NCBI RefSeq assembly: GCF_958405895.1
Contig: NZ_CATZAR010000001.1
Direction: 5' to 3' (one strand)
DNA length: 64,000 nt
DNA from: Ralstonia thomasii
GTDB lineage: Bacteria > Pseudomonadota > Gammaproteobacteria > Burkholderiales > Burkholderiaceae
This document shows positions 8,747-15,669 of this stretch, piece by piece. Position 1 is the stretch's first letter, and the number at the start of each line of letters is the position of its first letter. A program made the translations under genes and the position numbers. The notes beneath the pieces were generated by a model, which made no database searches, was not told where the DNA came from, and saw nothing but the letters and a program-made list of their open reading frames with translations.

Positions 8747-10099
8747 TTAAACGACGGTCGCCAGCGCCAGCGTGAGCAGCAGCGCGACGATCGAGATGAT
8801 GGTTTCCAGCACCGTCCACGTCTTGAAGGTCTGCGGCACGGTCAGGTTGAAGTACTCCTTCACCAGCCAGAAGCCACCGTCGTTCACGTGCGACAGGATC
8901 AGCGACCCCGCGCCGGTGGCCAGCACCATCAGCTCCGGCTTGACGGCGGCGCCCGAGGCGGCGGCGATCGGGGCGACGATACCGCAGGCGGTCGTCATGG
9001 CCACCGTGGCCGAACCCGTAGCGATACGGATCAGCACGGCCACCACCCAGCCCAGCAGCAGCGGCGACAGATGTGCATCGGTGGCGACGGCCACGATGGC
9101 CTTCGACACGCCCGAATCACGCAGGATCTGGCCGAAGCCGCCGCCCGCACCCACCACCAGCGTGATCGTGGCGATCGGTGCCAGACACTCGTTGGTGAAC
9201 TTGAGGATGGTCTCGCGGTTGAAGCCGCGTGCCTTGCCGAACGTGTAGAAGCTCACGATGGCGGCAATCAGCAGGGCCATCACGGAGTTGCCGGCCAGCT
9301 TCAGGATGTCGTTTGCCAGCGTCTTGGGCGCGACGATCAGGTCGGCCCAGCTGCCGATCAGCATCAGCACCACCGGCAGCAGGATCGTGAACAGCGTCAC
9401 GCCAAAGCCCGGCAGCTCGCGCTTCTGGTCGGCTTCAACAAATTGGGCGGCCAGCGGGTTGTTTTCGTCCGGCTTGACGTAGCGCGAGACCAGCATCGCC
9501 CACAGCGGACCGGCCAGGATGGCAGTCGGCAGGCCGACGATCAGCGCATACATGATCGTCTTGCCGATGTCGGCCTGGTAAGCCGTCACGGCCAGCAGCG
9601 CGGCCGGGTGCGGGGGGATCAGGCCATGCACCACCGACAGACCGGCCACCATTGGCAGGCCCACCAGCAGGATCGGCGTACCCGTGCGCTTGGCCACGTT
9701 GAACGCAATCGGGATCAGCAGCACAAAGCCGACTTCAAAGAAGACCGGCAAGCCGATGATGAACGCCACGACCATCATGGCCCAGTGCGCGTTCTTCTCG
9801 CCAAAGGCACTGATGAGCGTTTTGGCGATGCGCTCGGCACCCCCTGATTCCGCCATCATCTTGCCGAGCATCGTCCCGAGGCCCACCACAAGGGCGATGT
9901 GGCCGAGCGTGTTGCCCACCCCGGTTTCGAACGCCTTGACGATGTTGCCCATCGGCATGCCAACTACCACGCCCAGCACAAGCGAGACGACGATCAGCGT
10001 GACGAACGGGTTCAGTTTCTGGACAGCAATCAGGTAAATCAGTGCGACCACCGCTAGCGCGGCGGTCAGCAATAGCGAGTTGCCTTGCATCGGGACCAT
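8747..10099 (-). CDS. gntP: GntP-family sugar-acid:H+ symporter
   Basis: Inner-membrane permease of 450 residues with about 12-14 hydrophobic segments. Family motifs include GLGTMLGKMMAESGGAERIA, GLPVFFEVGFVLLIPIAF, GLIPPHPAALLAVTAYQADI and near the end SHVNDGGFWLVKEYFNL. GntP proteins import gluconate and similar aldonates, and some take D-serine. AGGAGG lies properly before the ATG. Position between ridA and eda, and opposite a PLP ammonia-lyase, suggests an amino-sugar acid such as D-glucosaminate or its N-acetyl form rather than plain gluconate. That substrate is inference; the family call is firm. Confidence 0.93.
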   Translation of the reverse strand: MVPMQGNSLLLTAALAVVALIYLIAVQKLNPFVTLIVVSLVLGVVVGMPMGNIVKAFETGVGNTLGHIALVVGLGTMLGKMMAESGGAERIAKTLISAFGEKNAHWAMMVVAFIIGLPVFFEVGFVLLIPIAFNVAKRTGTPILLVGLPMVAGLSVVHGLIPPHPAALLAVTAYQADIGKTIMYALIVGLPTAILAGPLWAMLVSRYVKPDENNPLAAQFVEADQKRELPGFGVTLFTILLPVVLMLIGSWADLIVAPKTLANDILKLAGNSVMALLIAAIVSFYTFGKARGFNRETILKFTNECLAPIATITLVVGAGGGFGQILRDSGVSKAIVAVATDAHLSPLLLGWVVAVLIRIATGSATVAMTTACGIVAPIAAASGAAVKPELMVLATGAGSLILSHVNDGGFWLVKEYFNLTVPQTFKTWTVLETIISIVALLLTLALATVV

Positions 10100-10179
10100 C
10101 GGGTTTCCTCCTCAGGGATATTCACGGCTCTTGTTGTCTGGGCGCCCCGTCGTGCAGGGCGCCTTTACGAAAATGCGGA

Positions 10180-10566
10180 TTACGGCTTCTTGTACGCCAC
10201 GCAATCGACTTCAACCTTGCAGTCGATGACCATGCTCGACACCACGCAGGCGCGCGCGGGCGGGTTGGCACCGAAGTACTCCTTGAACACCTTGTTGAAC
10301 GACTGGAAGTCGCGCGGGTCATCCAGCCACACGCCACAGCGCACGACGTGCTCGGGCCCGTAGCCCGCTTCGGCCAGGATGGCGAGCACGTTCTTGATGG
10401 TCTGGTGCGATTGCTCGACGATGCCGTTGCCGACCACCTCGCCGTTCACCATGGGCGTCTGGCCCGAAACGAACAGCCAGCCGTCTGCGCCGGCTGCGCG
10501 GGCAAAGGGGAGGTGCTGGCCACCGGTGCCGGTGCCGCCTTCAACGCCAATTCGGGTAATCGTCAT
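10180..10566 (-). CDS. RidA-family enamine/imine deaminase
   Basis: Small trimeric Rid-superfamily protein of 128 residues. Such proteins hydrolyse reactive enamine/imine intermediates released by PLP enzymes. Visible family features are WLFVSGQTPMVNGEVVG, QSHQTIKNVLAILAEAGYG and the C-terminal RACVVSSMVIDCKVEVDCVAY; the usual late Arg of the active site appears in PARACV. The start ATG has AAGGAA upstream, and the longer in-frame extension lacks a ribosome site. It sits between the deacylase and gntP genes, 41 nt after the deacylase stop. A Rid protein is expected beside a dehydrating/deaminating PLP enzyme like the one divergent at 13126. Confidence 0.9.
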   Translation of the reverse strand: MTITRIGVEGGTGTGGQHLPFARAAGADGWLFVSGQTPMVNGEVVGNGIVEQSHQTIKNVLAILAEAGYGPEHVVRCGVWLDDPRDFQSFNKVFKEYFGANPPARACVVSSMVIDCKVEVDCVAYKKP

Positions 10567-10607
10567 CGCTACGTTCCTTCTTTCAAACTTGCAAACAAAA
10601 CTTGGAT

Positions 10608-12092
10608 TCAGTGAGTTTCCGCGGTCACAGCTGCGTGCGCACGGGGCCCACGCTTGAGGAAGCGGCCCGCCCGATGCGGCTGCACCGCGCCGTCCTGATA
10701 TGACAGATGGCCGTTGACCCACACCGCCGCAATGCCCGCCGCCGGTTGCTGCGGGTCGGTAAAGGTGGCGACATCGCGCACCGTTTCGGGGTCGAACAGC
10801 ACGAGATCGGCCCAGTAGCCTTCACGCACCAGGCCGCGTTCGGTCAGGCCGAAACGCTCGGCGGACTGGCCTGTCATCTTGCGGATGGCGGCTGCGAGCG
10901 AGAGCAGCTTGCGCTCCCGGCTGTAGTAGCCGAGCACGCGCGGGAAGGCGCCCCACAGGCGCGGATGCGGCTTCGGATCGTTCGGCAGGCCATCGGAGCC
11001 GATGACGGTGGCGGGGTGGGTGATGATGCGGTCCAGATCCTGCGCGGACATGTTGTGGTACACGGCGCCGGCCGGCTGCAGGCGGCGCGCGGCGTCCACC
11101 AGGTCGGTGCCCCACGCGGCCGCAATCTCCTTGAGCGTCTGCCCGGCCATGCTGGGTTCGGGCTCCGACCATGTGATGAAGATGTCGAATTCGTCCGTCA
11201 CCTGCTTGAGGTCCAGCGTGGACGAGCTTGCGGTGTACGGATAGCAGTCGCAACCCACCGGCTGATAGCACTGTGCACCTTCGATGGATTCCAGCACCTC
11301 GCCCGCGCGGCCCCAATTGGCAGCGCCTGCGCATTTCAGGTGTGAGATCACCACCGGCACGCGCGCATGTTTGCCGACGCGGTACGCCTCGTCCATCGCA
11401 TCGAGAATCGCCGCAAATTCGGTGCGCAGATGCGTCGTGTAGATCGCGCCAGCTTCGGCCAGCGGCTCCGCCAGGCCCATCACTTCTTCGGTGGTCGACG
11501 CAAAGGCGTTGGCGTAGGCCAGGCCTGTCGACAGGCCGAGCGCGCCGTGGTCGAGCGCCTCGCGCAACTGTGCGCGCATGCCTTCAACCTCGCCAGCGGT
11601 GGCGGGGCGGTCGAGGCGGTCCAGATGGTTATTGCGCAGTGCCGTGTGCCCGACCAGCGCGGCAACGTTCACAGCGGGTTGCGCGCGCTCGACGGCGTCC
11701 ACGTACGATGCGAAGGTCGGGTACGCAAACGCGCTGGTAGGCCCCAGCAGGTTCATCGGATCGGGCGGCTCGCCCTTGAGCGTGGCCGGCGACGCGCTGA
11801 TACCGCAGTTTCCGACGATGACCGTCGTAATGCCCTGTGACACCTTGCACAGCATGTCGGGCGTGCGGATCACGTTGGTGTCGTCGTGCGTGTGCACGTC
11901 GATGAAGCCGGGGGCGAGGACGCGGCCTTCGCCAGCGATTTCCTCATCGCCCAGCCAGGCGGTGGAGTCCGATGTGGCGATGGCGGCGATGCGGCCGTCG
12001 GTGATGGCGACGTCGAACAGCGTGGCCTCGGGGTCGTGGCCGCTGCCGTCCACAATGCGGACCTGACGGATGACGGTGTCGTACTGCTGCAT
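10608..12092 (-). CDS. N-acyl-D-amino-acid deacylase (D-aminoacylase-like amidohydrolase)
   Basis: Zinc amidohydrolase of 494 residues. The beta-sandwich/TIM-barrel metal motif is FIDVHTHDD (H67, H69), and the D-aminoacylase-specific metal-bridging Cys lies in GNCGIS (C96). Later metal ligands are visible in HLRTEF and VVISHLKCAG, and the catalytic Asp region is VIGSDGLPNDPKPHPRLWG. Known family members release D-amino acids from N-acyl-D-amino acids. Its ATG lies one nucleotide after the rpiR stop (TGA-C-ATG), so translation is coupled. In this locus it could deacetylate N-acetyl-D-glucosaminate, which carries the 2-acetamido acid group the family recognises; that is inference. Confidence 0.92.
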   Translation of the reverse strand: MQQYDTVIRQVRIVDGSGHDPEATLFDVAITDGRIAAIATSDSTAWLGDEEIAGEGRVLAPGFIDVHTHDDTNVIRTPDMLCKVSQGITTVIVGNCGISASPATLKGEPPDPMNLLGPTSAFAYPTFASYVDAVERAQPAVNVAALVGHTALRNNHLDRLDRPATAGEVEGMRAQLREALDHGALGLSTGLAYANAFASTTEEVMGLAEPLAEAGAIYTTHLRTEFAAILDAMDEAYRVGKHARVPVVISHLKCAGAANWGRAGEVLESIEGAQCYQPVGCDCYPYTASSSTLDLKQVTDEFDIFITWSEPEPSMAGQTLKEIAAAWGTDLVDAARRLQPAGAVYHNMSAQDLDRIITHPATVIGSDGLPNDPKPHPRLWGAFPRVLGYYSRERKLLSLAAAIRKMTGQSAERFGLTERGLVREGYWADLVLFDPETVRDVATFTDPQQPAAGIAAVWVNGHLSYQDGAVQPHRAGRFLKRGPRAHAAVTAETH

Positions 12093-12093
12093 G

Positions 12094-12987
12094 TCAATCT
12101 CCGAGCGGCTGACGATTGCCGCCGCCGCGATGCGCATCGAGCACGTACTTGATGCGCCGTAACAGTTCCTTGCTGCGATCGGCTTGCTGCAGTGCGACTT
12201 CGGTGGCCAGCAAGTCGATCATCATCATCATGGCGTAGCGCGATGACGACGGCTTGAAGATGAAATCGGTTTCCATGGCCTGGATCGGCAGCAAGACATC
12301 GGCCAGCGCCGCCAGCGGCGAGCCGATGGCCGTGATGGCGACGATCCTGGCGCCGTACTCGCGCGCGATGGTCACGCTGTCGATGACCTCCGGCACGTGG
12401 CCGGTCACGGAAAACACGACCACCACATCGTCCGGGCTGAGCGTGGCCGCGACCATCCGCTGCAGCATCGAATCATGATAGGTGGTGACCGGCCGTCCCA
12501 GGCGGGCCAGCCGGTAGCGCATTTCGTCGGCCATGGTGGTCGAGCCACCGCCCATGCCGAACACGGCAATCATGCGCGCCGCCACCAGTGCGACGGCCGC
12601 GGCGCGGAATGCCTCCGGCTGCACCAGGGCGCGGTTGGCTTCCAGCACGTTGCTGATGTCGGCCAGGATGCCGTCTGCGCTGGACGGCGGGCGGTCCGCG
12701 CCGCCATCCAGAAAGCGCTGGCCGACTGCGGCTGCCTGCGCTAGCTTGAGCTTGAGTTCGCGCACGTCACGGCAGCCCATCGCCTTGGCAAAACGGGTGA
12801 CGCTAGCCTCACTCACGCCGGCGCGTTCGGCAAGCGTCTGGATGCTGCCGGCGGCGGCCTCCGCGATGTCGCTCAGGACGGTCTGCGCGACCTTCTGCTC
12901 GGCGGGGCGCAGTTCAGCGGCACGCTGGGAGAGTCGGGTCACGATGTCCATCGGTTCACGCATGGGGTCGGGCTTAGGGTCTCGCAT
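12094..12987 (-). CDS. RpiR-family transcriptional regulator
   Basis: Regulator of about 297 residues with an N-terminal HTH (about 13-90; QTLAERAGVSEASVTRFAKA) and a C-terminal SIS sugar-phosphate-binding domain (about 130-260; VFGMGGGSTTMADEMRYRL, VVFSVTGHVPEVIDSVTIA). RpiR proteins sense phosphorylated sugars; here KDPG or a related sugar acid is a reasonable ligand. It is the first gene of the leftward operon and divergent from the ammonia-lyase gene. Two matching operator-like sites flank the shared promoter (see 13031 and 13134). The start could be 8 or 12 codons further in, since no ribosome site decides it. Confidence 0.92.
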   Translation of the reverse strand: MRDPKPDPMREPMDIVTRLSQRAAELRPAEQKVAQTVLSDIAEAAAGSIQTLAERAGVSEASVTRFAKAMGCRDVRELKLKLAQAAAVGQRFLDGGADRPPSSADGILADISNVLEANRALVQPEAFRAAAVALVAARMIAVFGMGGGSTTMADEMRYRLARLGRPVTTYHDSMLQRMVAATLSPDDVVVVFSVTGHVPEVIDSVTIAREYGARIVAITAIGSPLAALADVLLPIQAMETDFIFKPSSSRYAMMMMIDLLATEVALQQADRSKELLRRIKYVLDAHRGGGNRQPLGD

Positions 12988-13030
12988 TCTGGCCCCCGGT
13001 AGTCGTCCGGATAGCGGCTTTGAGAGTGTT

Positions 13031-13043
13031 TTGGTACTTTGTA
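13031..13043. promoter_or_regulatory. Candidate RpiR operator, copy 1
   Basis: TTGGTACTTTGTA; with its next bases it forms GGTAC-TTT-GTAAC, a near-palindrome. It is an exact reverse complement of the site at 13134-13146. It lies 44 nt upstream of the rpiR start, where it could repress the leftward operon. Confidence 0.45.
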
Positions 13044-13125
13044 ACAGGCTGGCCCGGAGAATAGTTTCGCCACTATCATTGTGTCAACCCGATGTTTACC
13101 CCCAAAGGAACACGAGTCGATTCCC

Positions 13126-14403
13126 ATGAGTGATACAAAGTACCAAGGAGACGCCAACGCTGTCGTCAACCCGCTCGACAAGGGCTTGGGTGCGTTGGAA
13201 GCCGCATGCGCGCCGGAGCAGATCGCTGCCCAGCGCTGGAATGTATTGAACGAAGACCTGAACCTGCCCGCAGCGGTGCTCTCGCAATCCCGCGTGGAGC
13301 ACAACCTGGCGTGGATGCAGCGCTTCGTGAGCGAATACGGCGCCAAACTCGCGCCGCATGGCAAGACGACGATGGCGCCGCGCCTGTTCCAACGTCAGTT
13401 GGCCGGCGGTGCGTGGGGCATCACACTGGCAACGGCGCACCAGACGCGCATTGCGTACGCCCACGGCGTGCGTCGCGTGCTGATGGCCAACCAGCTGGTG
13501 GGCAAGCGCAACATGGCGATCCTCGCCGAGTTGCTGGCCGATCCGACGTTCGAATTCTTCTGCCTGGTGGATGCGGCGGATCAGGTCGATCAGCTTGCTG
13601 CCTTCTTCGGTAAGACGGGGCGCCCGATCCAGGTGTTGATCGAACTGGGCGTGCAGGGCGGCCGCACGGGCGTGCGCGACGATGCGCAACTGCAATCGGT
13701 GCTCGATGCGCTCACGCGTGCCAATGGCGCCGTCAAACTCGCGGGCGTCGAAGTCTATGAAGGCGTGATCAAGGAAGAAGCGGATATCCGCACCTTCCTG
13801 CAGCGCGCCGTGAAGGTGATGGGTGATCTGGCAAAGGGCGGGCGCCTGCAACGCACGCCGGCCGTGCTGACCGGTGCCGGTTCGGCTTGGTACGACGTCG
13901 TGGCCGAAGAGTTCGCCAAGGCCAATATCGGCCAGCCGTTGGATGTGGTGCTGCGCCCGGGCTGCTACCTGACGCACGACGTGGGCATCTACCGCGCGGC
14001 GCAGACCCGTATCGACGCCAACAACCCGATTGCGCACAAGATGCGTTCGAGCCTGCTGCCTGCGCTCCAGCTTTGGGCCTATGTGCAATCCGTGCCGGAG
14101 GCTGAGCGCGCCATCATCGCAATGGGCAAGCGTGACGCCGCATTCGACGCGGGTCTGCCACTGCCAGTGCTGCATTTCCGCCCAGGTGACAAGACGCCGT
14201 CAGCCACGCCGGCGCACTGGGAAGTCACCGGCATGATGGATCAGCATGCCTACCTGAAGATCGCCCCCGGCGACGACATCAAGGTCGGCGACATGATCGC
14301 CTTCGACATCTCGCACCCGTGCCTCACCTTCGACAAGTGGCGCCAGATTTCTGTCGTTGACGACGCCTACAACGTGGTCGACGTTGTGCAGACCTACTTC
14401 TGA
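13126..14403 (+). CDS. PLP-dependent D-amino-acid deaminase of the D-serine dehydratase/DSD1 family (possible D-glucosaminate ammonia-lyase)
   Basis: Fold-type III (alanine-racemase barrel) PLP enzyme of 425 residues. The PLP lysine is K80 in LAPHGKTTMAP, and a metal-binding His-x-Cys pair is near the C-terminus in DISHPCLTFDKW, as in eukaryotic-type zinc D-serine dehydratases. Relatives include D-threonine aldolase, D-serine dehydratase and D-glucosaminate dehydratase. It is followed 12 nt later by KDG kinase, and its D-glucosaminate product would be KDG, so that substrate fits the locus best. D-serine/D-threonine remains an alternative. The ATG at 13126 is used; a GTG 15 codons upstream is in frame. 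Codons 4-7 overlap the second operator-like site. Confidence 0.85.
   Translation: MSDTKYQGDANAVVNPLDKGLGALEAACAPEQIAAQRWNVLNEDLNLPAAVLSQSRVEHNLAWMQRFVSEYGAKLAPHGKTTMAPRLFQRQLAGGAWGITLATAHQTRIAYAHGVRRVLMANQLVGKRNMAILAELLADPTFEFFCLVDAADQVDQLAAFFGKTGRPIQVLIELGVQGGRTGVRDDAQLQSVLDALTRANGAVKLAGVEVYEGVIKEEADIRTFLQRAVKVMGDLAKGGRLQRTPAVLTGAGSAWYDVVAEEFAKANIGQPLDVVLRPGCYLTHDVGIYRAAQTRIDANNPIAHKMRSSLLPALQLWAYVQSVPEAERAIIAMGKRDAAFDAGLPLPVLHFRPGDKTPSATPAHWEVTGMMDQHAYLKIAPGDDIKVGDMIAFDISHPCLTFDKWRQISVVDDAYNVVDVVQTYF
13134..13146. promoter_or_regulatory. Candidate RpiR operator, copy 2
   Basis: TACAAAGTACCAA, the exact inverted copy of 13031-13043, centred on TAC-AAA-GTA. It lies within the first codons of the ammonia-lyase gene, where a bound repressor would block transcription of the rightward genes or loop with copy 1 about 100 bp away. 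Confidence 0.42.
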
Positions 14404-14415
14404 GCGGGGCCGCCC

Positions 14416-15342
14416 ATGGCAGACATCCTCGCCTACGGCGAAGCGTTGATCGAATTCAACCAGGCGGATTCCGGCAGCACGTCGTGGAATTTCGGCTTCG
14501 GCGGCGATACGTCGAACTTCTGCATTGCCGCGGCACGGCAGGGCGCACGCACGGGCTACATCAGCGCGGTGGGCGCCGACCGCTTCGGCCAGGCGCTGCG
14601 CGGGCTGTGGCAGGACGAAGGCGTGGACCACACCTACGTGCACACCGACACGCAGGCGCCAACGGGCCTGTACTTCGTTTCGCACGATGCGCGTGGTCAC
14701 CACTTTGACTACCTGCGCGCGGGCTCCGCAGCGAGCCGCTTCCAGACGGCGCAGTTGCCGTTGCAGGCGATAGCGGCGGCCAAGGCGTTTCACCTGTCGG
14801 GGATCAGCCTGGCGATCAGCGATACCGCATGCGACGCCGGTTTGGCGGCGATGGCCCATGCGCGGGCGGCGGGTGTGCTCGTCTCGTTCGACACCAACCT
14901 GCGCTTGCGCCTGTGGCCGCTGGCGCGTGCCCGCGCCGTGATGCAGGAAGCGATGCGAACGTGCGATCTGTGCCTGCCGAGTTGGGATGACGTGACGGTG
15001 TTGCTCGACTGCCATGACCATGACGGCATTGTCGATACGCTGCTCGGCTGGGGCGTGAAGCTGGTGGCGCTCAAGATGGGCGCGGAAGGTTGCTATGTGG
15101 CCACACCGGAGTCCCGTACGCTGGTGCCGCGTCATACGGTCAATGCTGTCGATGCGACCGGCGCGGGGGATTGTTTTGGTGGTGCGTTTGTGGCGCGGAT
15201 TGTTGCCGGAGATTCGCCGGTAGAGGCGGCGCGGTATGCCAATGTGGCGGCTGCGATTTCTACAACGGGGTATAGCGCTGTGGCGCCGATTCCGCGGGCG
15301 GAGGTGGTGCGGGCGGCGTTGGGTCAAGTTCAGGCTGATTAG
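14416..15342 (+). CDS. kdgK: 2-dehydro-3-deoxygluconokinase (PfkB family)
   Basis: Ribokinase/PfkB-fold sugar kinase of 308 residues that phosphorylates 2-keto-3-deoxygluconate to KDPG. Features are the N-terminal GEALIEF and GGDTSNFCIAAARQGA, the substrate stretch FDYLRAGSAAS (typical of KDG kinases), SFDTNLRLRLWP, and the ATP/anion-hole motif DATGAGDCFGG (246-256) with catalytic D252. It starts 12 nt after the ammonia-lyase stop, so both are on one transcript. Its product is the substrate of Eda, encoded at the far end of the divergent arm. Confidence 0.95.
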   Translation: MADILAYGEALIEFNQADSGSTSWNFGFGGDTSNFCIAAARQGARTGYISAVGADRFGQALRGLWQDEGVDHTYVHTDTQAPTGLYFVSHDARGHHFDYLRAGSAASRFQTAQLPLQAIAAAKAFHLSGISLAISDTACDAGLAAMAHARAAGVLVSFDTNLRLRLWPLARARAVMQEAMRTCDLCLPSWDDVTVLLDCHDHDGIVDTLLGWGVKLVALKMGAEGCYVATPESRTLVPRHTVNAVDATGAGDCFGGAFVARIVAGDSPVEAARYANVAAAISTTGYSAVAPIPRAEVVRAALGQVQAD

Positions 15343-15384
15343 GCGCTGTTGGTATGTCCCTTATTTCATCCCCTGCCGGGGCTG

Positions 15385-15550
15385 ACTCACTTTCTTTGTC
15401 TTGCCAAAGAAAGTAAGCAAAGAAAGGCGCGCCCGAGATGGCGACCCCCTCCTTGAATTTATGTCGCAGAGAGGGAGCGCAGGCAACTCGCTTCGCTCAA
15501 ACAGGCCTGCGCCCTTTCTCCTCTCTGCAACAGAAATTCAAGGCGCCATC
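15385..15550. repeat. Palindromic intergenic repeat element
   Basis: Two stacked inverted repeats. The first is a short perfect hairpin, CTTTCTTTG-6 nt-CAAAGAAAG (15390-15413). The second is a 114-nt imperfect palindrome from GATGGCG (15437) to CGCCATC (15550). Its paired blocks are CTTGAATTT/AAATTCAAG, GCAGAGAGG/CCTCTCTGC and GCGCAGGC/GCCTGCGC, around a loop holding CTCGCTTCGCTCAAAC. I recognise this as a dispersed repeat type common between genes in Ralstonia and some other beta/gamma-proteobacteria. No transposase is present. Only one copy is in the window. Confidence 0.75.
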
Positions 15551-15620
15551 TAGGGCAGGGTACGGCCAAACCGTCGTGTGCCTGTGTTGGTGCCCAGTTG
15601 TGTTCTTGTTGGGTAAAGAA

Positions 15621-15652
15621 AAACGCCACCGCGTATTTGCGGTGGCGTTTTT
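15621..15652. terminator. Bidirectional intrinsic terminator
   Basis: Perfect 12-bp stem AAACGCCACCGC / GCGGTGGCGTTT with a 6-nt loop and T-runs on both sides. It serves the acylase gene from the right and anything reading through from kdgK on the left. Confidence 0.85.
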
Positions 15653-15669
15653 TCTTGCGCATCGTGTGC

